This document shows, piece by piece, positions 34,698-45,539 of a stretch of DNA of 64,000 bases. Below the pieces are notes generated by a model. It ran no database searches, was not told the DNA's origin, and was given only the letters and a program-made list of their open reading frames with translations. Each line of letters opens with the position of its first letter. Position 1 is the first letter of the stretch. Origin of the DNA: Hormiphora californensis (lineage: Eukaryota; Ctenophora; Tentaculata; Cydippida; Pleurobrachiidae); NCBI GenBank assembly GCA_020137815.1, contig CM035353.1:4833733-4897732 (forward strand), read 5' to 3'. Made by a program: the position numbers and the translations under genes.

Positions 34698-35380
34698 CCA
34701 TTTGTTGGCCTCCCGCTTGCTACTTGCCCGAAAATTGCTGATCCCGCATCGTATTCTAGAGCCAACAGATGTTTGTTGTCGGGGTCTACCTTCTTGTATG
34801 TGTTATTTCTACTTTCACAATTTTATTGGTGGTATTTTTTGTCAGACCCTGTTTATCCTCCATCTGCTTTATTTTGTCCTTGCCGCTGTCTGCAAATGAT
34901 TGTATAATTCATTATTTCTATCTTATATTTTACGAGACTGAAGTAGAAATTTACACAGTAGAACGAACGAGTAGCTGATAATCACATCACAATAATTCTC
35001 CAAAAGTGGTTGCAAAAACTCTTTTAGACGGCAGAAAAAGAATGTGTTGTCCGAAATCGGCCCTATGGATAGTTGACAAGTAGGACATACTTCTGATCCC
35101 TGGCCCTCAAATGGGTCTGTACATGTGCATTGAGATTATAAAGTAAACTAAATACTTGTCCACATTGCTCGCAAATGTTCTTTTCATCAGAGCCAGTATG
35201 CAACAGATATTTGTTGTCGGGGGGGGGGCGACTTTTCTTTTGTCAGACCCTTTTATTTTCTAGAAGAGTAATGCCGCTCCTTTTAATGCCTTTTTATGAG
35301 CCGTTTCCTCCCCATATATGTACTGCAACTGTAAGTGTTTTACCACATCGCTGTGGTAAGGACGGGTAAATTGTACAATA
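34698..35380. other. Triplicated non-coding text
   Basis: 34760-34965 is echoed at 35199-35300 and again at 36670-36790 (ttatattttacgagactgaa, gtccttgccgctgt). The third echo lies on the far side of the TA element. The recurring open frame across these (about 65-76 residues, plus strand) has no recognised family. Confidence 0.45.
35100..35205 (-). pseudogene. Single C2H2 zinc finger remnant
   Basis: The minus strand reads CEQCGQVFSLLYNLNAHVQTH, with spacing C-x2-C-x12-H-x3-H of a classical C2H2 finger. No open reading frame of useful length surrounds it, so it is a fragment of a zinc-finger gene like those at 43505 and 52462. Confidence 0.7.
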
Positions 35381-36664
35381 TGGACATGATCATAAAGTCG
35401 GGACACTTTTACAATGTTTTAAAAAATGTGGATTTTGAGTTTTAAATTTGGTTTTTTCACCTGGCTGAGTAATCTGATCCACCAAAAATTGTCACTAGAT
35501 AAAAATTGTGAAAACTAGAATTTTAAAGCTTAATTATGCTTTGTTTTATAAGGCTTTAAAGTATGTGGATCAGAAACGTGTGGATCAGCATACTCAACCG
35601 AGTTAGGTTGATGGTACGTCCTTGAAACTTTGTGGAATGATAGATGGTATAGTAACAAATTGATTGGCATGGGTAAATGTACAAAATATGCTCAACCAAT
35701 GTGGATTTTTTCCAATTTTCTCATAAAATGCGACTCAACCGGAGGTTTATGACAAAGTTTCGGGTCCCGATTATTCTAAAAAGTTTCGTAAATCGATCCG
35801 ACATTAGATCATATCCAATTTTTTTTTCAAGCAATGACTCAACTCTTGTGGATCACCACTTTTGTGACCGTTGCTCAAAGTCAGTATATAATGAACCATT
35901 CTTGGCAGTCTAACTTATAGGCATTATTTGTGGATCATATGGGAAATCTATGCATCAAAACAGTGTGTACTAGCTGGGAAATACATACCAAAACTTAATG
36001 TGGAGTGGAATAATGGATTCTGACTCAACCATTGTGGATCAAAAGTAAAATTTCTCAGAAAAAAATGATCCACATGGAATGAGTGTTCTATTTGAGTTGT
36101 AAAAAGGTCTAGTAGCCATTGCCACCAATACAGGTGATTAAAATTCCATTTTTAGCTGAAAAGTTTTAAAAGTGAGGTTTTAAAACGGTGATCCACACCG
36201 GTTGAGTCGTCCTATTCTTCCACCTTTGCCAAATATGGAAACTTTAGACAATTTCCAAAAAGATGAGCCCTGAATTACTTGTCTATGAGAATTCTATAGA
36301 CCCTTTTTCGCTTCCCAAAGTTCAAGGGTCTCCAGATCCACATAGGTTGAGTAATTAACAACTCAACCGACCCTAATAAGCTAGTCATGACGATTATCTA
36401 TAATACTCGTTGGACTAAAACTAAAATGGTGGTAACTGTGGTTCTGTATTTCAATATTTACAAATGTTGTCCTGAGATCCACTTCGGTTGAGTAATCGTA
36501 TTTTTTATTATCAAATATTGTATTTTAATCATATTTTTATCTGCTCCCAAATTTTTAAGTTGTTTGGATGAATAAAAGTACCATAATTATTAGTTTTAAA
36601 AAATTTGGTCGATATTTTTCAACTTTGAAATTTCAAAAATGTCCCGACTTTATGATCATGACCA
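35381..36664. mobile_element. 1.28-kb TA-flanked element of mirrored motifs
   Basis: Inverted termini of about 24 bp differ by one base (tggacatgatcataaagtcg / tggtcatgatcataaagtcg). They are flanked by TA at 35379-35380 and 36665-36666. The interior carries about ten copies of the composite motif ACTCAACC-n4-GTGGATC. In the left half most copies read in this direction (35595, 35692, 35838, 36023). In the right half they are reversed as GATCCAC-n4-GGTTGAGT (36067, 36188, 36335, 36474). No open frame encodes a transposase. This is a non-autonomous Tc1/mariner-type element by its TA flanks. Confidence 0.85.
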
Positions 36665-36790
36665 TATATGTGCCCCGCACTGCCCTATTTATCCTCCATT
36701 ATTTTGTCCTTGCCGCTGTTTGCAAGTGAGTGTATAATTCATTTCTATCTTATATTTTACGAGACTGAAGTAGAAATTTACACAGAAGAA

Positions 36791-37173
36791 CGAAAGTTAC
36801 AGGCGTTAAAAGTTGACACAACACTCTTGTTTCAATGTTTTAACATTAGATTCACTTACAGCTTGGGTCCAACCCAAGTCACGAGTGCGGTAGTATAGGT
36901 TGAGAATTGTAAAGATATTAAAATATTGTTTAAAGAAGAATAAATTATTTCATGTTTATGAAGTACGTCAAATGGTTTGTCTTGAGTGTTTGACAGCAGG
37001 TTGGATCGAGCAATTTGTGTACGAGAGCAAACGCAAGCTCCTGGGACGTCATGTCTGGCTGATATGTTGTGATGTGAGTTTGAGTGAGTGATACACTAAA
37101 GAGAGGGATCAGATGTAGGGGCTCCGGTAGCTTTGGTTGTTGAGCACCCCATAGTGTACCAAAGGAAGGAGTT
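36791..37173. other. No recognised feature
   Basis: AT-rich. The open frame at 36900-37091 has no recognisable domain or splice context. Confidence 0.35.
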
Positions 37174-37837
37174 TCATCTCCGCGGCCACAGCTTCTTTCC
37201 CTTGGCTTGTTCCTCTTCCCGTTCTACATGCCTCATACTGTTCAAATGGAAAATTCCATTTACCGCATGATTATAACTAACAATTGAACTTGGATATCCT
37301 TGGCTGAAAATAGCAAAAATAATAAAATGATATAAAAATTGAAACTGCACTAATAAGACGAGAGAAAACAAAAATTGTCAGTTTTGTTGAGAGCACTTAC
37401 CCACTTCTTTCTTCAGCTTCAGGATCTTCTTGTTCAGTCGTACACATTGATTACAGGTTCGCTCTGCCTCCGCCCGGAGCTCACTCGCTGAAAATAACAA
37501 AGATAATAAAATTGATAAAACGTAACACGGGGGAATGGGGGAGGCATGGTACAAGGGAAGATGGGGCCGGGGCGGGCACCCGGGTCTAAAATGGAGGGCG
37601 CTGTATTTTTGGTCTCAGAGATTCAGGTACACCATTTACACCATAGTGTGCTGGTGTACTAGTACTACCCCTCGAGTAGGTTGAAACTCGAGTAGGTTGA
37701 TGGTACATGGGGTCAGGATAGCCGTACCAGTAGGGTGGGGGTAGTTGATGTTTAAAACAGTGTTGCACTGTTGTCCAAAAATTGTCTGTGAGCGGTTTGG
37801 GCGTAGTTGATGTTGGGCCCGGTGGCTTTGAAAACAA
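37174..37837 (-). CDS. Three exon-like blocks, unknown gene
   Basis: Minus-strand blocks in order. (1) About 37820-37586, after a ttgttttcaaag acceptor, is Pro/Thr-rich: FWTTVQHCFKHQLPPPYWYG. (2) 37487-37401 lies between a ttattttcag acceptor and a GTAAGTG donor. It is a coiled-coil exon reading SELRAEAERTCNQCVRLNKK. (3) 37303-37174, after gctattttcag, ends in KGKKLWPRR and a stop. Splice signals of blocks 2 and 3 are strong, but the phases do not fit the longest frame of block 3, and block 1 ends in its own stop. They may derive from more than one duplicated gene. No family is recognised. Confidence 0.5.
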
Positions 37838-39346
37838 TAAGAAGTAATAAAAATATCAGATCATAATACTAGATCAAATAAACAGTGTTATAAAATGTTA
37901 CCAGATTAAAAGCTACACTAGAATTATAAAAGATGTTAATTGATACCAACTAAAGAGATAGAAAATAGTAGAAAAAGTGGAAAAAGATGAAAAAGTTACG
38001 CTAAAAAGAAAAAAGATGTTCATTGCTCTTAAAATGATGATGAGAGAAATAATATTTAGAATTACAACTACCTTAGTAACAGTATATGTAGTAACAAAAT
38101 CAAATAAAAAAGATGAGCAAAAAGATGTGCTAAACAATGTTAAAAGAGTCGAGATATGAAAACCAATAAAAGCAGACGAAATGTTTTATGCCATAATCCC
38201 ATGAAATATTCACTTTACACACAAAAACCCTGCCTAAATCAATGCATTGATTCACTGAGCCCGCTCAAAACTCCAGTTGGTCAAAAAGAAATTTAATGAC
38301 CTAACAGTTTGTTCATAGATTAGCTTAACTGAGCATGCAGCTTGCTCAAAACTCCAGTTTGCCAAAAACAAATTGTAGGACTCTGAACAGTACTTCAGAA
38401 GTGCCTCACTGTCAATTAACCTTCTTCATACAGTTCCATCACCTGCATGCTCCTGAGTCAGTTGTAACTCATATTTCGACTTCGTTTGTTTCACATTTTC
38501 AACTCTCAAGTGTGTATGGGACAATGCCTAAAAACGTGGCGTATTCAATGAATGCTATTCATGCCGCCTCAAGGAATCAGAGATCACCAACTATGTAATG
38601 TGAAATATAATATGAATAGTCATACATTATACATCACTATATATCACTGTTATCATCGACTTTATTAATGTTATGATTATTAATGTTATGATTAAGCTGT
38701 GAACAATCGGTTAAATAGCCTTTTAACCAATTACGAGCAGTGATTGATTTTAAATACTTTTGAACGATTGTGTACCTGTGTGTGTTCATGTGTCTTTGTA
38801 GAGTTTGGTTCAGAGCGAATGCCTTATCACAAATGGTTCATTTGAAATGTTTCTCCTGGTGGAGCTTCAGGTGCTTTGTTAGTGACTGCACGTGTGCGTA
38901 TGATGCAGGGCACCTGTTACCCCCGTGTGCCTTAGGAGCGTGATCTTTTTTGTAGTCCACCTTTCGACACACACAGCTCCACCCCTCCTCGTGCTCACCC
39001 TCTCACCGGTTGTATATGCATTATGCACAGACAGTCGATTATATGGTCTAAAATCGCAGATTTGGCACTTTTACTCGCCCTCCGACGGGAAGGATCGTCC
39101 TCGCTGACCGGGCAGCACGTATTGTTTCCCCTTATGGATTCGGGGATAGTGTTTCACAATGTACTTGTGTGTTCTCCACTTTAACCACTCTCCTGGGGAT
39201 ACATGACAGTATGAAATTGATAGCAGCAATATTTCCTGACATATTTCTAGTTGTTTGTAATCTTTCTGGGCCAGACCCGCAGAAAAATACTGTCCTTGAG
39301 AAAAATTGGACACTTTTTAATATAATCCCTTTTATACCCTTAAATT
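37838..39346. other. Intron-like AT-rich DNA with zinc-finger remnant
   Basis: At 38771-38830 the minus strand reads CDKAFALNQTLQRHMNTHRY, a degenerate C2H2 finger lacking its first Cys. It has stops nearby, so it is a pseudogene scrap. The rest holds no supported gene; the long frames at 37913-38159 are AT-rich and mirror each other. Confidence 0.5.
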
Positions 39347-39586
39347 TCACGTACCCCTTTCCTCTATAATCAGAGATGCGAGAATAGCCAGCCTTCTCTC
39401 ATAGTTCCCTAGAATCAATCCCTGTATTTCCTGGTAATGGTCCGTCCTTTTGGATACCTTCCAGGGGAAAATCTTTTTCTTATCCCACTTCGTGAGGACT
39501 TCCTCAAGGAACTCATCATACTCTGCTTTCCTCATCGTACCAGGAGGGAAGATTCCTTGTGCGGGATTCATTCTAGAGAGCTATGA
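39347..39586 (-). CDS. Helical exon of unknown family (copy 1)
   Basis: After an acceptor (tcatagctctctag, minus strand) the exon encodes about 74 residues starting MNPAQGIFPPGTMRKAEYDE and including DHYQEIQGLILGNYERRLAI. A diverged copy lies at 42960-43260. The G-run element at 39594 is inserted directly upstream in what would be the intron. The frame closes at 39347. Function is unknown. Confidence 0.55.
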
Positions 39587-39857
39587 ATGATTTGGGGGGG
39601 TTCCCATGGTATACTTTGGTATACTTTGGCACTTTCCACAACTTTTTCAGCGATTTTCCATATACCAAAGTATACCAAAGTATACCAAAGTATACCAAGG
39701 TATACCAAAGTATACCATAAAAATTTTGAAAAAGGTAAAATTTAAGCGATAAGTTAACATAAATGACTAAATTTGTAAAACTACATCCTTATTTCTTTAT
39801 AAGTTGGTAATATAACGCTTATTAAACCGATTTTTACGTTTTTGTTACATCATCCGG

Positions 39858-39904
39858 CTAGTGCTTCTAGGCTTGCCACTCGGGTTCGATTCCCGGTGAA
39901 GGCA
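39858..39904 (+). tRNA. tRNA-like 3' half (pseudo)
   Basis: Contains a canonical B box (ggttcgattcc) within a T-arm ctcgggttcgattcccgg, followed by an acceptor-like gaaggca. The 5' half is not recognisable. It is a tRNA-derived relic inside element A, not a functional gene. Confidence 0.5.
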
Positions 39905-40039
39905 ATTTTTGAAAAATTTTTGGAGACTTTACCAAATACTATTTGAACATTTTCTTGACTTTTTAAAAGTGTTTTTATCATACTCAAATGGGTCCCAATT
40001 TGTCAAACCCCAGTTTTCTGACTCACCATTTTATAGGTA

Positions 40040-40908
40040 CAGTCGGACCCCGATTTAGGGACCCCCGATTTAGGGACACCCCGATTTAGGGACAGGATTT
40101 TTTTCCCCCAAAAATTTTTGAATTTTTTTTGGGAAATTTTTCGTGAAATCTTTCAAAAAGATTCCAGCCATGTCCGAATCGTGTTTCGAATCGGTGCATC
40201 TTATCGCATGTCCTTCTGCTAATTAGACGGTTCGGAACGAACCGACACGTGATCCCCATGGTGCCCATTGAATCACAAGTTCACCAAGGTCCAAGCGTCA
40301 AAATTTCGATTCGATGGGGATCACGTTTCGATTCGTTCCGTTTAGCAGCAGGACATGCGATAAGATGCACCGATTCGAAACACGATTCGGACGTGGCTGG
40401 TATACCTTTAAAAAATTTTATAACTTTTTTTGCAAAATTTTACAGTACAATTGTCAATGCTTTGATCGGTGCTCCCCATAAATTTTGAAAGAAAAGGTTA
40501 TTTTGAAATTTTTATACTTCCTCACCCGCTTAGGGTGCCCCGATTCGGTATGGTATCACGTATCGGTTCGTTTTGAACCCGCTAATTAGACAGGATATCC
40601 AGTAAGTTGCACCGATTCGAAATACAAACCGGACGGGCTGGTATAACTTAGAAAATTTTCCACTTTTTTTTGAAAAATAATTATTTTATATTTTTCTTTT
40701 TCTAATCAGAAATGATCATGTCATCAATACATGAATATTGCATATAACAGTTAGAGGTGTATTTAGTCTTAATAATATAGCATTTTGGGCAATAAAATAG
40801 GTTTTTTGGGTCAAATATGGCTCACCCCGGTCCCCGATTTAGTGGACACCCCGATTTAGTGGACAAGACCCTTTCCCCCGAGGGCGTCCCTAAATCGGGG
40901 TCCGACTG
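40040..40908. mobile_element. Pogo/mariner-like element, 869 bp
   Basis: Inverted termini cagtcggaccccgatttagg and complement are flanked by TA (40038-40039, 40909-40910). The subterminal phrase ccccgatttag(g/t)gacac repeats several times. The centre has an inverted pair (about 40166-40255 / 40310-40400) with cgaatcgtgtttcgaatcgg. No transposase is present. The same termini occur at 46058-46213 and 63889-63926. TA flanks and the CAGT terminus suit the pogo/Tigger group. Confidence 0.85.
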
Positions 40909-41164
40909 TAATATTTTCCCTCGATTCTATGAATTTAGCCTATTTAGCACCATTGTCCAATTTTATGAGTCAAGAAAGTTTATATAAAATGTTTTAAAGC
41001 CTTAACTGTTGTAAATTAACACTTTAAAGTACGTAAAGCTATTAAAAAGATATGGTATACTTTGGTATATTTTGGTATTTTCCACATAATTTTTTGGGAT
41101 TTTCCATATACCAAAGTATACCAAAGTATACCAAAGTATACCATGGGAACCCCCCCAATGATTT

Positions 41165-41639
41165 ATATCTGGTTAGGAGCCCCCAGTTGTTTTGGGCGTG
41201 TCGTTACCGGACGGTGGTGTTTAATTTAATTGTATATGAATTTTACTACAATATGATCCTCCATGCACTCTTTGCCCTCCAGAGCTTGTACCGGGGTGCC
41301 TGTTTCGGTGCCGGTGACCCTGCCGCTGCCACTCAAACTATTAATAATATATTACTAATCTATTAAATCTAAACAATTCTTTCCTTTACACCTAGTGTTG
41401 ATCAAAACAGCTGGGATGGTAGCCGAGCATCTTATGGTACGACTCTCCATAGGAGACGAGGAGCTCCATTCCCTCCCCTATCCCACGTTTCGTATAATAC
41501 TCAACCTCACCTGGGAAATATATTTAGATTATTATTAGGAGACGGTTCAGTTCAACAAATCACACTCTAAAAAATCGTTATTTCCCAGTATTTTTAAGTG
41601 TGAATCACCTTTTCAGATTCTCATGACATTCTCCTCCAA
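41165..41639. other. No confident gene
   Basis: 41275-41340 echoes the text of the exon at 41730-42030 (cggtgccggtgaccctgccg), so it is probably a further gene fragment. The rest is AT-rich. Confidence 0.4.
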
Positions 41640-41684
41640 TAATTATGAATCAGGGTGGGTATAAATCTTTTCTCTGGAATAAAT

Positions 41685-42122
41685 TTAATTGTATACATAT
41701 ATGAATTTACTATATGCTCCTCCGTGTAGTGGGGTGCCGGTTTCTTGGGTGGTGCCACTGCCGTAGCATTCGGAGGCTGCTACGACAAGGGAGTCGGTCT
41801 TAACCCCACAATAAACTCTGTCGCACCCCCCAAGTCCCTTATCAGTCGGGATGATAAGGGCTTTTCTGCCTATTGTTTCTCCTGGCAGCAGCTCAGTGAA
41901 CCCCACCCTAAGGAACTCCTGAACCCCCATCTCCAACTCTTTCAAGGCCTTGGCCCGCTCTATAAATGCTCTATTTGCCCTCCAGGACTTGTAATGGGGT
42001 GCCGGTTTCTTGGCCGGTGGTGCCACTGCCGATGGCCCTGCTGATGGCGTGTTTGCCAGTGCCTCCGTCATCTGATCAAACGAACGCCTGAGGCGTGTCA
42101 TCTCATTCACCGTGTTGAGCTG
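41685..42122 (-). CDS. Unknown exon with coiled-coil start
   Basis: After an acceptor-like ccctattcccag, the exon reads NEMTRLRRSFDQMTEALANT, then an Ala/Pro linker. A conserved-looking part follows with RAFIERAKALKELEMGVQEF and GETIGRKALIIPTDKGL. The last 40 residues look like duplicated or frame-shifted sequence, since 41730-41760 repeats 42000-42030. No family is recognised. Confidence 0.45.
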   Translation of the reverse strand, partial: QLNTVNEMTRLRRSFDQMTEALANTPSAGPSAVAPPAKKPAPHYKSWRANRAFIERAKALKELEMGVQEFLRVGFTELLPGETIGRKALIIPTDKGLGGCDRVYCGVKTDSLVVAASECYGSGTTQETGTPLHGGAYSKFIYVYN

Positions 42123-42162
42123 GGAATAGGGGAATGATAGGTGGCAATCTTACTAAGTATGT

Positions 42163-42245
42163 CTTCCTTTAAGGTTGTGGTGGGGTTCTTGGATGGTGCC
42201 TGTTACAGGCACCATCCAAGAACCCCACCACAACCTTAAAGGAAG
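42163..42245. repeat. 83-bp perfect palindrome
   Basis: Arms of 41 bp (42163-42203, 42205-42245) are exact reverse complements around one central T. The arm contains ttcttggatggtgcc, a variant of the nearby exon text tttcttgggtggtgccactg. The palindrome therefore seems to be a local inverted copy, not a transposon. No target duplication is seen. Confidence 0.95.
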
Positions 42246-42950
42246 TACCACTGCCGCAAGTCTTTCCTCAATTTCCTGATCCATTCCTCCATTCGTATGT
42301 ATGCCTTAGTTCCGTTATCCCATTCACCAAAAATTAAATTAAATTAAGGGATTAAATAGGAAATTGTTGCAATTGTAGCAAGAGCATTTTTTTATTATAA
42401 AGATATCCCAGATAACTATTATTATTACATATTAATTATAAGAAGCAGTTTGGAGGGTCATTTTTTACTTTGTCACATTAGGCTAAGTTGTGTTGGAGGT
42501 GTTTTACAACCCTCTGACTGTCCCTCTATAATACCCTTCATATACAGCAAGGAGCTCCCTTTCGCAAGCGTCTATCGTGCCATTTAGCAACAAATTCCCA
42601 TCGACCATTCTGTGGCCTCTCCCGGTTCGATATCCCGGGAAATTCATTTCACCCTATCATCGGACAAATATATTGCTGCTACAGTAATTCCCACTCTAAG
42701 AAATTCTCTTGAATAGTCTTCGCAGGGTTGGGTACAAAGTTCCTTCGTCTTCATCCCTTACAATTAAACATAAAAACATAAGTTTTTCTTCAGACATGAT
42801 ATTCGAATTTATTATTTTTTCCTGCCCAAAACCCTCTTCTCCTGCTTCTTCCGCGTACTCGCCGTCTACACATTGAATATCTGGACTACTTTTTAGAGAA
42901 GTCTATACCGTAGTGGTATGGGTAGAACGCTCGGCCTACGCCTCTATCCT
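42246..42950. other. No recognised feature
   Basis: Non-coding, AT-rich in part. No repeat or gene is supported. Confidence 0.35.
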
Positions 42951-43260
42951 TTTCTGATAATGATCAGTTTCCTTAGAGATATTTAATGGGAAGATGATCT
43001 TCCGAAGATCCCATTTTTGTCCCATTTCCCTAGGACCTCCTCCAGAAACTCCGTATTCCTCAGCCTTCATAGTTCATCTTCCCTTAAATTTCACCCACCA
43101 TGTCCTCTATCATAGATGCTAGAACGGCCAGCCTTCTCTCGCACGTTCCCTGAATCCTTTCCTGGATTTCCTGATAATAATTACAGTAGTTTCCTTGGAG
43201 ATCTTTAATGGGAAGATCCCATTTGCATTACGGTCCCATTTCGCCAGGATCGCAGAGGGG
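42951..43260 (-). pseudogene. Diverged copy of the 39.4-kb exon
   Basis: Around 43205-43090 the minus strand reads YYQEIQERIQGTCERRLAVL, homologous to the exon at 39347-39586. Parts are duplicated within the copy (two versions of gatctttaatgggaagat, about 42985 and 43200), and the frame is broken. Confidence 0.6.
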
Positions 43261-43504
43261 ACGGGGATGATCTGGCGCCTTTTTTGACTGCTGAGATCAT
43301 ATTTAACCTTAATTAAGGCATTTTTTCAAGTCGGAGCACAGATTATAGTCAATGAATATTGGCCTTTGTAAAATGGAAAAATGGGGTGCTGTGTGGGATA
43401 AAGCTGAAAGCAAACCTTTTTTGTTGCGCAGTTTTCCAGGTCTCTCTGCTCAAGGAGAGTTCAGGGAATTGCAGCCAATACTCCTGTACTTTTTTATTTT
43501 TCAT

Positions 43505-43990
43505 TTAAAAATATATTCTGGTGGTGGTGCAGGTGGATAGGTGCCTTCGTTGGTGTCTTGTCAGGTGCACCTTCCTGCTCTTTCTATGGTTGAACAGGGT
43601 TTTCCTGTCACCAAATGTCAAACCACACTCAGTGCAGGCATGCGGTTTTGGTTGAGTGGGTGGAGGTGGTGGTGCAGGTGAAGATTGGTGCCGTAACTGG
43701 TGTCGGGTCAGGTGCCCCTTCCTGCTCGTAGTGTAGTCGCAATCCTCGCACTTGAATCGTTCAATCTTCAAGTTCACGAACTCTACGTGGGCCCAGCACC
43801 AACTTTTAGCCGTGTTTTCATAGGGACAGAGAGGACAAACAAATTTCCCCTCTCCGCAATATGTATTGAGCTTGAATACTTTCCTAATAGAATTCGGGTT
43901 ATTGTCGCACTGCCGCTTTTCGATGTACTGGTGCGCTTGCATTCTGATGAGCATTGAGCACTTGTCTACTATCAAAACTATTTGTTTCAA
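43505..43990 (-). CDS. C2H2 zinc-finger protein fragment
   Basis: A 161-residue frame. A first, degenerate finger (FVCPLCPYENTAKSWCWAH) is followed by a complete one, CEDCDYTTSRKGHLTRHQLRH. A Pro-rich linker and another finger start (ACTECGLTFGDRKTLFNH) come next. A repeated HLTRHQRRH near the C-terminus looks like a partial internal duplication. Such arrays bind DNA in the nucleus. The frame starts without a clear acceptor. It lies downstream of the SET exons (50.9-50.4 kb) on the same strand, the order found in PRDM proteins, but linkage is unproven. Confidence 0.75.
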   Translation of the reverse strand: MKQIVLIVDKCSMLIRMQAHQYIEKRQCDNNPNSIRKVFKLNTYCGEGKFVCPLCPYENTAKSWCWAHVEFVNLKIERFKCEDCDYTTSRKGHLTRHQLRHQSSPAPPPPPTQPKPHACTECGLTFGDRKTLFNHRKSRKVHLTRHQRRHLSTCTTTRIYF

Positions 43991-44442
43991 CTTCTCGACT
44001 CGGAGGGCAAGTAGGCATGCTCTGAATTATGTTTCCAGGTAAAATCGTTTGTCCTCGTTGCAGGAAATTAATGAATTTGAAAGTATGACACCTTCTTAGA
44101 AGTATTCCAATATAATGTATGATTCACACCCCCAGACGGACTTTATTGGGACCGTCACGGGCTGTCGGTGGTATTATCCTCTTTCTTTCTACTTTCTTTC
44201 TTTGGTGGGTATCCTCGGAGGTGACAGGGGTCGCAAGGCCGTTGACCTCTCACTCTCATACCGCCTCTGCTTCTCCTCTTTCTTTGCCAGTTGATGGACG
44301 ATTCATTAACCCACGCTTGGTAACCATCTTCGTACTCAACTAATATTTTTTTACCTGCGAAATATATGGTATCAAAATAAAATTAATTCACCGGAAAGGT
44401 TAGCCCTTCATTTCTGTCACCAATATATTGAGGTACAGAGTG

Positions 44443-44760
44443 TTAATTTTTGGTTATCAACAGCCCATACTTGAGATAACCTCTATTTTCTAGTGTGTCA
44501 TGGTGAGTTAGTCGCCTGAGTATTGGGTAGATATCCCCTTCTGGATCCCCTAATATATTGTTTCGAAACAGCTTGTATTTCCCAAAGGACCCCTTTGCCA
44601 AGTCTCTATTATTTACATAATGCACTCTGAACCGGAAGAGATCAGCTAAACAGGTGGGCGGGACTTCTTCCTCTTCGCAGAAACTAATGAACTGATCGTA
44701 AAGGGCTTTACACCTTCTGTACTTACCGCATCTTGGAATATCGAACAAACCCTCAACGTC
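44443..44760 (-). CDS. Unknown conserved-looking exon
   Basis: About 100 residues with natural composition: KALYDQFISFCEEEEVPPTC, then FRFRVHYVNNRDLAKGSFGK and LTHHDTLENRGYLKYGLL. It could be a fragment of a transposon-derived or signalling protein. I do not recognise the family. The exon ends at a stop at 44443. Upstream of 44749 the text caacgtcgtgcagct is tandemly repeated. Confidence 0.45.
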   Translation of the reverse strand, partial: DVEGLFDIPRCGKYRRCKALYDQFISFCEEEEVPPTCLADLFRFRVHYVNNRDLAKGSFGKYKLFRNNILGDPEGDIYPILRRLTHHDTLENRGYLKYGLLITKN

Positions 44761-45123
44761 GTGCAGCTCTCAACGTCGTGCAGCTGTCCTGAATCTCTTA
44801 CTAATTGCTGCAAGGGTGGTAAGTTGTACTCGACCCTCCTATGATGTTAGGGGATCCAGCAACAATCATCATGTCGTTTATGAATACCGAAAGATGTTCA
44901 AGCACCGCCTTAGCACCTCTGATGCCAGTTTTTTATAGGTCAATTTTGCATTTAGTGGGTCCACTCGTCCAAGGAGATGTCCCTCTACTACATACTTTTA
45001 AATACTTAATATACTACTTAATATTATTACTATTAATTTTTTTTTGTTAGGAAGAGCTTGGCATTTCTTGAGTTCCTCTCCTAGTATCACACTAGAACGG
45101 AAGATCCACGTTCATTTCTTGAG

Positions 45124-45293
45124 TTATCCCGAGGATTTGGATTCCTCGTGCCTCGTTATGCCATTATTTAACCAAGCAAACTTTCTAAATCCGGTGCTGG
45201 TCCACGGGGGGCAACTTCCCATCAGGAGACACGGCCAGCAGTAGAGACCCCCATCATGCGCAGTAAACCAGGACTTCTGATCACGGATGTTAT
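45124..45293 (-). CDS. TTF-type zinc finger exon (ZMYM/hAT-like)
   Basis: After a gataccttcag-type acceptor the exon encodes SWFTAHDGGLYCWPCLLMG and TGFRKFAWLNNGITRHEESK. This matches the N-terminal TTF finger of ZMYM1-like/hAT transposase proteins (W-x-dG-x-C-x-C, then Gf-x-W and a kHe-S segment). It ends at a stop at 45124. The hAT gene at 60560-63158 begins with the segment that would follow this exon, so the two belong to related copies. Confidence 0.6.
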
Positions 45294-45327
45294 CTGAAGG
45301 GGAAGAAAGAGCGTTGCTGGTACTTAC

Positions 45328-45442
45328 TATGAGAAGAAAATGTATTATGACAGTTGACGTACTGTCCATCGTACACAGCCCCTTTTACGTGACAATTTAC
45401 ATATTGCCCGTCATAGACTGCCCCTTTCACGTGGCAGTAGAT
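45328..45442 (-). CDS. Exon with tandem CHVKGAVYDGQYVN peptide repeat
   Basis: Bounded by an acceptor (ggattccttcag) and a GTAAGTA donor. It encodes two full copies of the 14-residue unit CHVKGAVYDGQYVN and a third Cys-His. A repeated Cys-His spacing could bind metal. The two DNA copies differ at synonymous sites, which suggests selection on the peptide. It lies between the KptA-like exon and the TTF exon; relation to either is unknown. Confidence 0.5.
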
Positions 45443-45539
45443 CTGAAGGAATCCAGAATCTTTTGAATCTAGTCTGATTTCTTGAAATCAAATGAATGAA
45501 TTGTCTTAGCCATATATATACATATATACATACATTTAC

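Larger units (their letters stand above)
39594..41156. mobile_element. G-run element A, 8-bp target duplication
   Basis: Termini gggggggttcccatggtata and complement are flanked by the perfect 8-bp duplication aatgattt (39586-39593, 41157-41164). Subterminal regions carry three to six copies of ggtatacttt / aaagtatacc on each side. The interior has no transposase, holds a tRNA-like 3' half (39858-39904), and is itself invaded by the pogo-like element at 40040-40908. Element size without the nested insert is about 690 bp. 8-bp duplications occur in hAT, Merlin and some Mutator-like families; the G-run terminus does not settle which. Confidence 0.9.

Noticed and set aside
41745-42044. Plus-strand gene opposite the 41.7-kb exon
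   Set aside because: It is antisense to a better frame with coiled-coil composition and an acceptor site.
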